Positions 10,615 through 20,910 of a DNA stretch of 64,000 bases are shown piece by piece. Source of the DNA: Brevirhabdus sp. (lineage in GTDB: Bacteria > Pseudomonadota > Alphaproteobacteria > Rhodobacterales > Rhodobacteraceae); contig JAGXFH010000019.1 in the NCBI GenBank assembly GCA_024637315.1, positions 19,394-83,393 on the forward strand. The letters are read 5' to 3'. Under the pieces are notes generated by a model, which was given only the letters and a program-made list of their open reading frames with translations, did no database searches and was not told where the DNA came from. The position numbers and the translations under genes were made by a program. The number at the start of each line of letters is the position of its first letter. Within the stretch, counting starts at the first letter, position 1.

Positions 10615-11585
10615 CGGTTCGGGCAGTGGTTTGCGGGGTTGGGCACTACCTGCCCGAAAGAGTGGTGCCGAACGCGGAATTCGAAGCTTCTCTTGAAACA
10701 TCGGACGAATGGATCCGCACCCGGACCGGGATCGAGCGCCGCCATTTCGCCGCCGACGACCAGACCACGTCCGACCTTGCCTTGCGCGCCGCCAAGGCAG
10801 CGCTCGCCGATGCGGGTCTGACCGCCGACGACCTCGATGCGATCATCCTTGCGACCTCGACCGCCGATCTGACCTTTCCCTCTGCGGCCACGATGGTACA
10901 GGCCGCACTAGGCATGAAGAGCGGCTTTGCCTTCGACCTGCAGGCAGTCTGCGCCGGCTTCGTCTATGCAATGGCCAATGCCAATGCGATGATCATCTCT
11001 GGTCAGGCACAAAGGGTGTTGGTGATCGGCGCTGAGACCTTCAGCCGGATCCTTGATTTCACCGACCGCACCACATGCGTGCTCTTTGGCGACGGTGCCG
11101 GTGCGGTGATCCTCGAAGCGGCGACAGGCAAGGGCACGTCGGAGGATCGCGGCATCCTTGCCACAGACCTCCATTCCGACGGTACGCATCGCAACCTGCT
11201 ATATGTCGATGGCGGCGTCTCCACCACCGGCACATCTGGGGTGCTGAAGATGCAGGGGCCAGAACTTTTCAAACATGCCGTCATAAAACTGGCCGAAACC
11301 GCGCTGGCGAGCCTTGAAAAGGCCGGGCTGTCGCCTGATCAACTGGATTGGATCGTGCCGCATCAGGCCAACATCCGGATCATCTCCGGAACAGCAAAAA
11401 AGCTCGGCCTGTCGATGGATCACGTGGTTCTGACGCTGCAGGATCATGGCAATACCTCTGCCGCATCGATTCCCCTCGCGCTCTCTACCGCCAAGGCCGA
11501 AGGCAAGTTCAAGCCCGGCCAAGTGCTGCTGATGGAGGCGATCGGCGGCGGATTGGCCTGGGGTTCCGTGGTTTTGCGCTGGTAA
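10611..11585 (+). CDS. fabH: 3-oxoacyl-[ACP] synthase III
   Basis: [35 protein letters not shown] active-site Cys, [28 protein letters not shown]. Confidence 0.97.
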   Translation: MTVRAVVCGVGHYLPERVVPNAEFEASLETSDEWIRTRTGIERRHFAADDQTTSDLALRAAKAALADAGLTADDLDAIILATSTADLTFPSAATMVQAALGMKSGFAFDLQAVCAGFVYAMANANAMIISGQAQRVLVIGAETFSRILDFTDRTTCVLFGDGAGAVILEAATGKGTSEDRGILATDLHSDGTHRNLLYVDGGVSTTGTSGVLKMQGPELFKHAVIKLAETALASLEKAGLSPDQLDWIVPHQANIRIISGTAKKLGLSMDHVVLTLQDHGNTSAASIPLALSTAKAEGKFKPGQVLLMEAIGGGLAWGSVVLRW

Positions 11586-11629
11586 CGGCTTCAATCTGCC
11601 TGTCAGCACCGTATTCCAAGCTCTTGATA

Positions 11630-11658
11630 TTGACTCGGAAATTCCCCTCGCCCTATGG
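11630..11658 (+). promoter_or_regulatory. possible sigma70-type promoter of ihfA (TTGACT-N17-CTATGG)
   Basis: Good -35, weak -10, 17-nt spacer, 28 nt upstream of ihfA ATG. Confidence 0.3.
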
Positions 11659-11685
11659 TTTTTCAACCAAACGCAGGGGGACGGC

Positions 11686-11988
11686 ATGAGCGAGAAGACA
11701 TTGACACGGATGGACCTGTCGGAATCGGTGTTCCGCGAGGTCGGCCTAAGCCGCAACGAATCCGCGCAGCTCGTGGAGAGTGTGCTGACTCATATCTCGG
11801 ATGCGCTGGCCGCCGGCGAGTCGGTCAAGATCTCATCCTTTGGCACATTCAGCGTGCGCGACAAGGCCGCCCGCGTCGGGCGCAACCCGAAGACCGGCGA
11901 AGAGGTTCCGATCCTGCCGCGCCGGGTGCTGACCTTCCGGCCCTCCCACCTGATGAAAGACCGCGTGGCCGTCGGCAACAAGCGCTAG
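11686..11988 (+). CDS. ihfA: integration host factor subunit alpha
   Basis: [42 protein letters not shown]. Confidence 0.96.
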   Translation: MSEKTLTRMDLSESVFREVGLSRNESAQLVESVLTHISDALAAGESVKISSFGTFSVRDKAARVGRNPKTGEEVPILPRRVLTFRPSHLMKDRVAVGNKR

Positions 11989-12000
11989 GAAGTCTTCAGT

Positions 12001-12927
12001 ATGGACAAGTCACCGGATGCCTTCCGCACCATCAGCGAGGTGGCCGATTGGCTTGACACCCCGACCCATGTGCTGCGCTTCTGGGAAAGCCGGTTCACCC
12101 AGGTGAAACCGGTGAAACGCGCCGGTGGCCGTCGTTATTACCGACCCAGCGACATGGAGCTTCTCGGCGGCATCAAGCAGCTTTTGCACAATGACGGGAT
12201 GACCATCCGGGGGGTTCAAAAACTGCTGCGCGAGGAAGGCGTCAAGCATGTCGCCGCGATGTCACCGCCGCTCGACAGCGACATGGTGGCAGAGGACCAT
12301 GATCACACCGTAGATGGCGCCGCCCTGCCCGACACCAACGCGACGACGCCCGCGCCGATGATCACCGACGCGCCGCAAGAGGCGGACGACAACGTGGTGC
12401 CACTGTCGCGCACCCTTGCCGAGACCGAAGACCCCGACCACGAATTCCTTCCAAGCGCTGCGAATGGCGCCGCCGAACGGCAGGGCGAGCCCGAAGAGCA
12501 ACAACCCGAACCCGCCGCCGAGTCGGATGACGCCCGCCCCGACCTGCCAAGCCGGACCGAGCCGGAACCGGAGGTGGCAGCAAAGCCGGAACCCGAAGCC
12601 GAACCGGAGATCGAGGAGGCAGACGAACCGGAAGCCGAATCCGGACCGACCGAAGCAAGCGCTAAACCGGACCCCGATCCTGAACCTGCCGTCGCAATCG
12701 CCGAGCCGGAGCCAGACGCCGCCACCCCACGCCCGGCCATTGTCGATGTCCCGCCCGACCCGGAAGACGATGACATATTGCTGCCCGCCATCACCGATGT
12801 GGCGGATCAACTACGCCGGAGCGCCTGGGGACTCGGCCGTCGCAGCCCTGCCCCGGCGGATCTTCAGCGGGTCTACGACCGGCTCGTCATGCTGCGCGAC
12901 AAGATGGCCGCAGACAAGCGGCCCTAG
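12001..12927 (+). CDS. MerR family transcriptional regulator with Pro/Glu-rich linker
   Basis: N-terminal [69 protein letters not shown]; adjacent to ihfA. Confidence 0.9.
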   Translation: MDKSPDAFRTISEVADWLDTPTHVLRFWESRFTQVKPVKRAGGRRYYRPSDMELLGGIKQLLHNDGMTIRGVQKLLREEGVKHVAAMSPPLDSDMVAEDHDHTVDGAALPDTNATTPAPMITDAPQEADDNVVPLSRTLAETEDPDHEFLPSAANGAAERQGEPEEQQPEPAAESDDARPDLPSRTEPEPEVAAKPEPEAEPEIEEADEPEAESGPTEASAKPDPDPEPAVAIAEPEPDAATPRPAIVDVPPDPEDDDILLPAITDVADQLRRSAWGLGRRSPAPADLQRVYDRLVMLRDKMAADKRP

Positions 12928-12962
12928 GCGCTGACCCGCCACCATTTCCTCTCAGTTCCGCC

Positions 12963-12990
12963 TTGCCCCCGCGCGCAAAAACAGTATGTA
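12963..12990 (+). promoter_or_regulatory. putative promoter of tRNA-Pro (TTGCCC-N16-TATGTA)
   Basis: Positioned 11 nt before the tRNA 5' end. Confidence 0.45.
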
Positions 12991-13001
12991 GGAGCCGAAG
13001 T

Positions 13002-13078
13002 CGGGCTATGGCGCAGCCTGGTAGCGCGTCCGTCTGGGGGACGGAAGGTCGCAGGTTCGAGTCCTGCTAGCCCGACCA
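13002..13078 (+). tRNA. tRNA-Pro (anticodon GGG)
   Basis: 77-nt cloverleaf, acceptor CGGGCUA/UAGCCCG, loop CUGGGGGAC, GGTTCGAGTCC T-arm, encoded CCA. Confidence 0.95.
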
Positions 13079-13087
13079 AGAACCAAA

Positions 13088-13120
13088 ACGCCCCCGCCTT
13101 AGCCGGCGGCGGGCGTTTTT
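13088..13120 (+). terminator. rho-independent terminator after tRNA-Pro
   Basis: ACGCCC-CCGCC / GGCGG-C-GGGCGT stem followed by TTTTT. Confidence 0.75.
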
Positions 13121-13135
13121 GTTAGGGAATTGGCG

Positions 13136-14218
13136 ATGACTGCGACCGGAGTCCTGCCTGACAGCGCCATTCGCGCGATGATCGCCTCAGGCGGGATCGC
13201 CGCCGATGCGCAGATTGCGCCCGAGCAGATCCAGCCCGCCTCGCTTGACCTGCGCCTTGGCGCCACCGCCTACAGGGTCCGGGCCTCTTTTCTTGCCGGC
13301 AAGGGCTGCACGGTCGCCGACCGCCTTGCCGAATTCACCATGCACCAGATCGATCTGACCAACGGCGCGGTTCTGGAAAAGGGCTGCGTCTATGTCGTGC
13401 CGCTGATGGAGCGGCTCGAGCTGCCGCAGGGCACAAGCGCCGCGGCCTCGGCCAAATCCTCGATCGGGCGGCTCGACCTGCTGACCCGGATCATCACCGA
13501 CGACGGCACCGAATTCGACCGCGTTGCCGACGGGTTTCAGGGCCAGCTTTATGTCGAGATCTGCCCGCGCTCATTCTCGGTGCTGGTGGCGCCCGGGCAG
13601 ATGCTGAACCAGATCATTTTTCGCGTCGGCAACACCGTGATCCCGGATGACGAGCTTCGCGCGATCCACGCCAGAAACCCCATCGTTTCGGGCCAGGCGA
13701 TCATCTCGGACGGGCTGCGGTTCTCGGTCGACCTCAAACCTGAAACCGGCGACCTTGTCGGCTACCGCGCCAAGCCGCATAGCGGCGTCATCGATCTTGC
13801 CAGGATCGCCTATTACGACCCGATGGAATACTGGGAGCCGATCCACACACGCGACGCCCGGATCATCCTCGATCCCGGTGCATTCTACATCCTCGTCAGC
13901 CGCGAGGAAATCAGTATTCCGCCCGACTGCGCCGCCGAGATGGCGCCCTATCTGGCCATGGTCGGAGAGTTCCGGGTGCATTACGCAGGCTTCTTCGATC
14001 CCGGCTTCGGCCATGACATGGCGGGCGGCACCGGATCGCGCGGTGTGCTCGAGGTGCGCTGCCACGAAGCCCCGTTCGTGCTCGAACACGGGCAAACCGT
14101 CGGCCGGCTGGTCTATGAGCGGATGACCGCGATCCCCGACATGCTCTACGGCGCCGATCTGAAATCCAACTACCAAGGCCAGGGGCTGAAGCTGTCGAAG
14201 CATTTCAAAGCGGTATGA
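13136..14218 (+). CDS. dcd: 2'-deoxycytidine 5'-triphosphate deaminase, double-length form
   Basis: IQPASLDLRLGATAYRV, AKSSIGRLDLLTRIITD, and a second domain-like half with EFRVHYAGFFDPGFGH and SNYQGQ; about 360 aa. Confidence 0.9.
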   Translation: MTATGVLPDSAIRAMIASGGIAADAQIAPEQIQPASLDLRLGATAYRVRASFLAGKGCTVADRLAEFTMHQIDLTNGAVLEKGCVYVVPLMERLELPQGTSAAASAKSSIGRLDLLTRIITDDGTEFDRVADGFQGQLYVEICPRSFSVLVAPGQMLNQIIFRVGNTVIPDDELRAIHARNPIVSGQAIISDGLRFSVDLKPETGDLVGYRAKPHSGVIDLARIAYYDPMEYWEPIHTRDARIILDPGAFYILVSREEISIPPDCAAEMAPYLAMVGEFRVHYAGFFDPGFGHDMAGGTGSRGVLEVRCHEAPFVLEHGQTVGRLVYERMTAIPDMLYGADLKSNYQGQGLKLSKHFKAV

Positions 14219-14222
14219 AAAC

Positions 14223-14749
14223 GTGAAAGCCACGTTGATGCTCTGTGAGAGCACGCGGCAAGACCTCCCAAAGCTCCTGGCGCTCTACCCGCAGGCTTTG
14301 CCCGAAGAGGACCTGAAACCAGTCGTATCGGCCCTGACAGACGGCCTTCCGGATATTCTGTCAATCGCGGGATTCAATCTGGACGCGTCGGTCGCGCATG
14401 TGCTCTTCACGATATGCGGCACTGATCCGGACGATCGGTCGGGCGCACTCCTTGCGCCCCTTGGCGTGATGCAGTCGCACCGGCAGCAGGGCCATGGCAC
14501 GGCACTGGTCCACGAAGGATTGAAGCGGCTTCGGGCCAGGGGCACCGGGCGCGTGTTTGTACTGGGTGATCCGGACCATTACCGGCAGTTCGGTTTCACC
14601 GCCGAATGGAAGAGCTTGGCCCCTACGGTGTTTCGGAAGACTGTGCGGGCGCCTGGCGGTCCTTGTCGCTCCATGGACAAGCGCCGATGTCCGAGCGGCG
14701 GCGGCGGCTGCCCGAGCCCTGGATGAACCCAGCACTTTGGGAGGCATAG
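14223..14749 (+). pseudogene. GNAT family N-acetyltransferase, disrupted by one frameshift near 14620
   Basis: Frame 1 gives GVMQSHRQQGHGTALVHEGL...VFVLGDPDHYRQFGFTAEWKSLA; another frame continues as PYGVSEDCAGAWRSLSLHGQAPMSERRRRLPEPWMNPALWEA*, a typical GNAT C-terminus. Confidence 0.8.
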
Positions 14750-15324
14750 CGAGAAGGTGCGGGACTGCAACTGCCGGCCAACAGCATCGCGATCGGTGAC
14801 CCGATCCAGTTGAAGGCCGCTTGATAATCACCCCCGGCGGCAGCCCCACCGCGCCGCCCGTTCCCCTGCCGAGCGCCAGACGCTGATGACCGATTCAGTT
14901 CTTTTGTCGGAACCTGACGTCAGTGAACGGGACGGTCCTGAAATTCCGGTCGTGCAGACACGCAACATTCTTTAAGTGCGCTGACCCGCCGTCCTGCCGG
15001 CGCGATCGCTGCACGATTCCAGACCGGCAGAGACGGCGTGGAAGGCGTTCGACGTCCCTCTCGATCTGCTGGCGCCCGAGGGGTCTTTGCCAAACCCAGC
15101 CTGATTGTCTCGGGCCGACAGAGTTCGTCTGCAGGAAATGCCGGTGCCGTGGCATGCCTTCCGCTCTATCCCTGGACAACCTTCAAGCGGCTCTACTCCG
15201 CAGGCCAGGCCCCAGTCCGGGAACGGCCAGAAGTTCACAAAGCCCCGCCGCTGATCAGGCTCTAACGGCTGGCGCTTGACGCCCGCTGGTCCGTGCGCTT
15301 CCGACACATGGTTTCTTTTTCAGT

Positions 15325-15345
15325 AAAATATCCCCGCCGGAGGCC
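15325..15345 (-). repeat. dispersed intergenic repeat copy A (GGCCTCCGGCGGGGATATTTT)
   Basis: One mismatch to each of copies B and C; immediately preceded on the minus strand by a GCCCCGACGCGGGGC hairpin. Confidence 0.75.
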
Positions 15346-15405
15346 CCGCGTCGGGGCGAAGCCCCGGTGCGAACCACTCAAATGACGCCTTCAGGCGTCA
15401 CCGCT

Positions 15406-15609
15406 TCAAAACCGGCCCATCCGTTTCGCCAGCCGCACGCCCTTGCGGGCCTTGCCTGCCAGATCCTTGGCCTCACCTGCCTTTGCGCGTTCCTCGGGTG
15501 TCATCGTCTTGGGGTCCTGACCGCGCCGGGCGGCATAGTCGATGCCAGCCTTCATGCCGCGCCGCATCACCATCCGGATCACCATGTTGATCAGCCGGTT
15601 CATATCCAT
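15406..15609 (-). CDS. small basic hypothetical protein
   Basis: 67 aa MDMNRLINMVIRMVMRRGMKAGIDYAARRGQDPKTMTPEERAKAGEAKDLAGKARKGVRLAKRMGRF; starts 3 nt after the scpB stop. Confidence 0.75.
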   Translation of the reverse strand: MDMNRLINMVIRMVMRRGMKAGIDYAARRGQDPKTMTPEERAKAGEAKDLAGKARKGVRLAKRMGRF

Positions 15610-15612
15610 CGC

Positions 15613-16260
15613 TCAGCCCTCCTCGGGTGTCTCATCTTCGAACATGTCGCTCTGATCGAGAGCCTCGTCGTCCTCGTCGCCCTCCGCCCCCGGCGCGGGA
15701 CGGTTTTCCAACAGACCCGCGGCGCGCAATTCCTTGAGTCCCGGCAGATCGCGGGCGCTTTCCAGACCGAAATGATCGAGGAAATTCTGCGTCACCACAT
15801 ATGTCACTGGCCGCCCCGGCGTCATCCGCCGCCGCCCGAAGCGGATCCACTCCAGCTCGATCAGCTGGTCCACCGTGCCGCGGCTGACCGAAACCCCCCG
15901 GATCTCCTCGATTTCGGCACGCGTCACCGGCTGGTGATAGGCGACGATCGCCAGTGTCTCGATCGCGGCGCGCGAGAGCTTGCGGACCTCGGTGGTTTCC
16001 TTCTGCATCAGGAAGCCCAGATCGGGCGCTGTCCGCATCGCCCAGGCGTCACCGACCTTCACCACCCGCACCCCGCGCCCCTCGTAGCGCTTGCGCAAGG
16101 CGGCCAGTGCATCGGCGGCATCCGCACCATGCGGCATCCGCGCGTTCAGATCGGCCACGGTCACTGGTTCGACGGTGGCGAACAGGATCGCCTCGACCAT
16201 CCGCTCCTGCTCGGCCAGCGGCGGGGCCTGAAACAGGCTTGCTTCCTTGTTCTCAGCCAT
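15613..16260 (-). CDS. scpB: segregation and condensation protein ScpB
   Basis: RAAIETLAIVAYHQPVTRAEIEEIRGVSVSRGTVDQLIELEWIRFGRRRMTPGRPVTYVVTQNFLDHFGL. Confidence 0.96.
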   Translation of the reverse strand: MAENKEASLFQAPPLAEQERMVEAILFATVEPVTVADLNARMPHGADAADALAALRKRYEGRGVRVVKVGDAWAMRTAPDLGFLMQKETTEVRKLSRAAIETLAIVAYHQPVTRAEIEEIRGVSVSRGTVDQLIELEWIRFGRRRMTPGRPVTYVVTQNFLDHFGLESARDLPGLKELRAAGLLENRPAPGAEGDEDDEALDQSDMFEDETPEEG

Positions 16261-17038
16261 CGGCCTTCTTCCGTATCTGAATCGGCGAGAATGTCTCGTC
16301 CTGCCTTATCTCGATCCGTCCCGCCTTGGCCAGTTCAAGACTGGCCGCGAATGTCGCCGCCGTGGCTGACCTCCGCCGCGCCGGATCAAGGCCCCAGCCC
16401 TCGGGCAGGAAAGAGGACAGGTCCGCCCACTCGCCCATGAACCCGATCAGCCCGCGCATCCGTTCCAGCGCCTGCTCCATTGTCAAAACATGCTCGCGGT
16501 CCATCGAATAGGGGCGGAAATCGTCGCGGGTCCTGATCCGGGCATAGCCCTGCATCAGGTCCAGAAGCGTCGCGGTGTAGGTCACGCGGCGGACCCGTTC
16601 GACATCTTCGGGGATGCCGCGCACGAAGAAATCGCGGCCCTTCTGGTCGCGCGCCATCAGCTTGGCGGCGCTTTCGCGCATCGCCTGCAAGCGTTCCAGC
16701 TGGAACGCCAGATGTGCGGCCAGGTCCTCGCCCGATGGCCCTTCGTCGGCGGGATCGGGGGGCAGCAGCAGTCGCGACTTGAGAAACGCCAGCCAAGCCG
16801 CCATCACCAGATAGTCGGCGGCCAGCTCGATCCGCAGCTTCCGCGCCTCTTCGACGAAGCGCAGATATTGCACCGCCAGTTGCAGCACCGAGATCTTGCG
16901 CAGGTCGACCTTTTGCGTGCGCGACAGCGTCAAAAGCAGGTCCAACGGCCCCTCGAACCCATCGACATCAACGATCAGCGCCTCGGCGGCCAGCCGTTCC
17001 TCGACCGGCAGCCTGTCGTCATCAAACTCATCAGACAT
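16253..17038 (-). CDS. scpA: segregation and condensation protein ScpA
   Basis: FEGPLDLLLTLSRTQKVDLRKISVLQLAVQYL, YLVMAAWLAFLKSRLLLP. Confidence 0.95.
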   Translation of the reverse strand: MSDEFDDDRLPVEERLAAEALIVDVDGFEGPLDLLLTLSRTQKVDLRKISVLQLAVQYLRFVEEARKLRIELAADYLVMAAWLAFLKSRLLLPPDPADEGPSGEDLAAHLAFQLERLQAMRESAAKLMARDQKGRDFFVRGIPEDVERVRRVTYTATLLDLMQGYARIRTRDDFRPYSMDREHVLTMEQALERMRGLIGFMGEWADLSSFLPEGWGLDPARRRSATAATFAASLELAKAGRIEIRQDETFSPIQIRKKADG

Positions 17039-18035
17039 GCGCCCTGCCCTGCATCAGCGCATCAAGCTCGGCCTCGGCGGCGGCGATGTCAATGGCCTCG
17101 CACCGGCCCCGCGCCGCCAGCGCCGCATCGGCGCGGTCCTGGGCGGCCTTGCCCATGGCGCCCGCCGCGTCTGCGACTGCCTGCATCTCGACCAGCTTGC
17201 CGTTGCAATGCAGCACCATGTCGCAGCCCGCCTCCAATGCCGCCCGCGACCGGCTGGCGACATCGCCTTTGAGCGCCTGCATCGAGATATCGTCCGTCAT
17301 CAACAGTCCGCCAAAACCGATGTCGTCACGGATCACCCGGATCACGATGTCAGAAATCGTCGCGGGACGATCGTCCAGCGCCTCGAAGACGATATGAGCC
17401 GACATGCCCATTGGCAGATCGTTGAGCGCCCGGAACGGCGCGAAATCCGCGGCCTCCAGCACTGCACGCGGCGCATCGGTGCGCGGCAGGTCCAGATGGC
17501 TGTCGACCAGCGCCCGGCCATGCCCCGGGATGTGCTTGACCACGGGCGCCACCCCGCCCGCGATCAACCCCTCGGCCACCGCACGAGCCAGCACCGCCAC
17601 CCTGCCCGGCGTGTCGGCGTAGCACCGGTTGCGCAGAACGGCGTGTGTCATCGGGCCGACAACGTCAGCACAGGGGGCGCAATCGACGTCGATTCCGACG
17701 CTGCGCAATTCCTCGGCGATCAGCCGGTAGCGCAGCCACATCGCCCGCCGGGCGGCGTCTCCGGCCAGGGTCACATGATCGAGCGGCGGCAGCCAGTCGC
17801 GCCAGTGCGGTCCGCGCAACCGCTGCACGCGGCCGCCTTCCTGGTCGATCAGCACCGGTGCCTCGCGGCCGACCGAAGCGCGCAGTTCGGCGGTCAGCCG
17901 GCGCACCTGGTCGGGATGATCGACATTGCGGGCGAAAAGGATGAATCCCCAAGGCTGCGCCCTGCCGAAGAATGCCGCCTCGGCGGGTGTGACCGCCAGC
18001 CCTTCGCATCCGAAAATATAGCCGCCCTGGCCCAT
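17031..18035 (-). CDS. nagZ: beta-N-acetylhexosaminidase
   Basis: GFILFARNVDHPDQVRRL, LIDQEGGRVQRLRGPHW, VVKHIPGHGRALVDSHLDLP. Confidence 0.95.
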   Translation of the reverse strand: MGQGGYIFGCEGLAVTPAEAAFFGRAQPWGFILFARNVDHPDQVRRLTAELRASVGREAPVLIDQEGGRVQRLRGPHWRDWLPPLDHVTLAGDAARRAMWLRYRLIAEELRSVGIDVDCAPCADVVGPMTHAVLRNRCYADTPGRVAVLARAVAEGLIAGGVAPVVKHIPGHGRALVDSHLDLPRTDAPRAVLEAADFAPFRALNDLPMGMSAHIVFEALDDRPATISDIVIRVIRDDIGFGGLLMTDDISMQALKGDVASRSRAALEAGCDMVLHCNGKLVEMQAVADAAGAMGKAAQDRADAALAARGRCEAIDIAAAEAELDALMQGRAHV

Positions 18036-19022
18036 TCAGCGAGTGATCACCGGGATGCAGGAAGCCCCCGTCGCAAGGATCACCGAACAGAACCGTCGCG
18101 CATCATTGATATCCTCGAAGCCCTGCGCACGCAGCCGGTAGAAGGTCTTTCCGCCCGATTGCGCCTCTTGAATGACCCGGCCCTTATCGCCCATCACATC
18201 CGCGAACTGCTCGGCAAGCGTGGTCCATTCCGCCTCGGCCACGGCGACCGTATCGAACGCTCCAAGCTGAGCCAGCCGCGTACCGACCGGGATCGTCGCC
18301 GGATCAATCGCGTTGACCGCGCCAGCCTCGGCGGACGTCGCCGCAATGGTTGCGGTCTCTGCAGGCGCGAAATCCGCTGGCTTAGGCGCCGGACGGGGCG
18401 AGCGCGCAACGCCGGCGATGCTGGCCGGGATCGCACCTTCGGGAACCGCCTTTTCGATGGCTTCAGCCATTTCCGGCTCTTCATCGGTCACTTCGACCGA
18501 GGCCGTCACCAGCGTCTCGGTCTCCTGGACCCGCGGTTCGCCGGCCTCGGCGGTACCGCCAAGCGCCTCGGCGATGGCCTGATCGATGGCGCTCATCGCC
18601 GCGGCGGCCTCGGCCTCTTCGGCGGCGGCCAGTTCGGCGGCAACCGCCTCTTGCTGTTCGGCCTGCAACTCGACCGGGCTCTGATCCTCTTCGGTCAGCG
18701 TCACCGGGCGCGGCGCCAGAACCAGACGGTCGGGCGGCGGCGCGGCCTGACCTTCGGCGGCGATGTTGTTGACTGCCAGCCCCTGATGCTCTGCCGCCAT
18801 GCCGCCCGGATCGTCGGGCGCGGTTCGCATCGGCCCTTCCAGCGCACGAACCACCGGCACGCCCGACACATCGCGCACCCACAGCTTGTAGCCCCAAAGC
18901 CCCAGTCCCGCGATCAGCGCGACCGAGATCAGCGCGCCGGCCCAGTTGACCAGCGACACCACAAACGCCCCGTGCGAAGGATGCTCCTCGCGCATGGCCT
19001 CGCCATATTCGAAATCCGTCAT
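18036..19022 (-). CDS. SPOR domain-containing membrane protein
   Basis: Single TM near N-terminus, long Ala/Glu-rich region, C-terminal AQLGAFDTVAVAEAEWTTLAEQF...TFYRLRAQGFEDINDARRFCSVI. Confidence 0.85.
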   Translation of the reverse strand: MTDFEYGEAMREEHPSHGAFVVSLVNWAGALISVALIAGLGLWGYKLWVRDVSGVPVVRALEGPMRTAPDDPGGMAAEHQGLAVNNIAAEGQAAPPPDRLVLAPRPVTLTEEDQSPVELQAEQQEAVAAELAAAEEAEAAAAMSAIDQAIAEALGGTAEAGEPRVQETETLVTASVEVTDEEPEMAEAIEKAVPEGAIPASIAGVARSPRPAPKPADFAPAETATIAATSAEAGAVNAIDPATIPVGTRLAQLGAFDTVAVAEAEWTTLAEQFADVMGDKGRVIQEAQSGGKTFYRLRAQGFEDINDARRFCSVILATGASCIPVITR

Positions 19023-19110
19023 ACCGCCTCACTGCTCCCGCGACGGGGTGTTCCGGTCGCGGATTGTCTTGCCTGCACAAGACCCCTTCTTCGGTCCGGG
19101 CGCTCTTTTT

Positions 19111-20835
19111 TCAGCGCATTTCCTGAACCGGGGTCACCCCTAAGATACCAAGACCTGCGGAAATAACAACGGCCACGGCCCTTGGCAGCGCGATTTTTGC
19201 GGCCGAGGCTGCCGCATCGCCCTCTTGCAGGAAGCGCAGGGCGGGGTTTTCGTTGCCCCTGTGCCAGAGCGCATGGAAATCGCTGGCCAGATCATAGAGG
19301 TAGAAGGCGATCCGGTGCGGCTCGTGCCCCTTGGCGGCGATCTCGACCAGACGCGGCCATTCCGCCAGCCGTTTCGCGACCTTCAGTTCGGTCTCATCCT
19401 CCAATTGCGCGGCGTCGTTCAGCCCAACACCCATCTCTGCGGCCTTGCGCAGCACGCTCGACACCCGTGCATGGGCGTATTGCACATAAAAGACCGGATT
19501 GTCCTTGGACTGCTCCAGCACCTTGTCGAAATCGAAATCGAGGGGCGCGTCATTCTTGCGTGTCAGCATGTGAAACCGGGTCACGTCCGACCCGACCTGC
19601 TCGACCACGTCGCGGAGCGTCACGAAATTGCCGGCCCGCTTAGACATCTTGAAGGGCTCGCCATTCTTCCACAGCTTTACCAGCTGTGTCAGCTTCACAT
19701 CCAGCGGCACCCGACCATCCGACAACGCAGACACCGCCGCCTTCATCCGCTTGACATAACCGGAGTGATCCGCCCCAAACACATCGATAAGCTGGTCGTA
19801 ACCCCTTGCAACCTTGTCATAATGATAGGCGATGTCCGGCGCGAAATAGGTCCAGCTACCGTCCGATTTCTTCACCGGCCGGTCGACGTCGTCGCCATGC
19901 GCGGTCGAACGGAACAGCGTCTGCTCGCGCGGTTCCCAGTCTTCGGGCACCATGCCTTTCGGCGGCTCCAGAACACCCTCGTAGATCAGACCTTTTGCGT
20001 CGAGTTCGGCAATCGCTTTTTCGATCAGCCCGGTGCCGTAAAGCGATTTCTCGCTGAAGAAACTGTCCATCTCGACGCCGAGCGACGCCAGATCGTCTCG
20101 GATCATCACCATCATCGCTTGGGTCGCGAATTCCCTGACCTCGTCCATCCAGTCGGCTTCGGGACGGTCCAGCAGGCTCTCGCCATACTTGTCCTTCATC
20201 GCCTCGCCGACCGGGACCAGGTAATCACCGGGATAAAGTCCCTCGGCAATTTCGGGCGCATGGCCACAGGCCTCGCGGTAGCGCTCATAGGCCGAGCGTG
20301 CCAGCACATCGACCTGCGCGCCGCCATCGTTGATGTAGTATTCGCGGGTCACCTGGTATCCGGCAAAGTCCAGAAGCGAGGCCAGCGCGTCACCGAAAAC
20401 CGCCCCACGTGTATGGCCAACATGCAGCGGCCCGGTGGGATTGGCCGAAACATATTCCACGTTGACGCTCTGGCCGGCCCCCAGTTGGGACCGCCCGTAG
20501 GCCGTCCCCTCCGCCAGAACCGCGCTGACGATGCCGTCCCAGGCAGAGCCGGCCAGCCGCAGGTTCAGAAATCCCGGCCCGGCCACCTCTGCGACCTCGA
20601 TCCGCGCATCCGCCAGCAGAAAAGGCGCCAGCGCTTCGGCAATCGCGCGCGGCACCCTGCCGGCAGGCTTGGCCAGCACCATCGCCGCGTTGGTCGCCAT
20701 GTCGCCATGCAGCGCATCGCGCGGCGGCTCTACCGTCACGGCGGCGAAATCGAGGCCGGCGGGCAGAACCCCCTCGGCCACCATCGCCTCCAGCGCCTCG
20801 ATCACCAGCGCGCGGATATCGGAAAACAGGTTCAT
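19111..20835 (-). CDS. argS: arginyl-tRNA synthetase
   Basis: [59 protein letters not shown]. Confidence 0.97.
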   Translation of the reverse strand: MNLFSDIRALVIEALEAMVAEGVLPAGLDFAAVTVEPPRDALHGDMATNAAMVLAKPAGRVPRAIAEALAPFLLADARIEVAEVAGPGFLNLRLAGSAWDGIVSAVLAEGTAYGRSQLGAGQSVNVEYVSANPTGPLHVGHTRGAVFGDALASLLDFAGYQVTREYYINDGGAQVDVLARSAYERYREACGHAPEIAEGLYPGDYLVPVGEAMKDKYGESLLDRPEADWMDEVREFATQAMMVMIRDDLASLGVEMDSFFSEKSLYGTGLIEKAIAELDAKGLIYEGVLEPPKGMVPEDWEPREQTLFRSTAHGDDVDRPVKKSDGSWTYFAPDIAYHYDKVARGYDQLIDVFGADHSGYVKRMKAAVSALSDGRVPLDVKLTQLVKLWKNGEPFKMSKRAGNFVTLRDVVEQVGSDVTRFHMLTRKNDAPLDFDFDKVLEQSKDNPVFYVQYAHARVSSVLRKAAEMGVGLNDAAQLEDETELKVAKRLAEWPRLVEIAAKGHEPHRIAFYLYDLASDFHALWHRGNENPALRFLQEGDAAASAAKIALPRAVAVVISAGLGILGVTPVQEMR

Positions 20836-20910
20836 CGCTTCATTCCCACACTACCGGCGCGGTGTATCACGCCGAAAACCGGGGTCAACGTCCACCCCTT
20901 CTTCCGCTCA

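Noticed and set aside
16896-19166. 756 aa plus-strand ORF antisense to nagZ and the SPOR gene
   Set aside because: Shadow ORF; composition and lack of motifs argue against coding.
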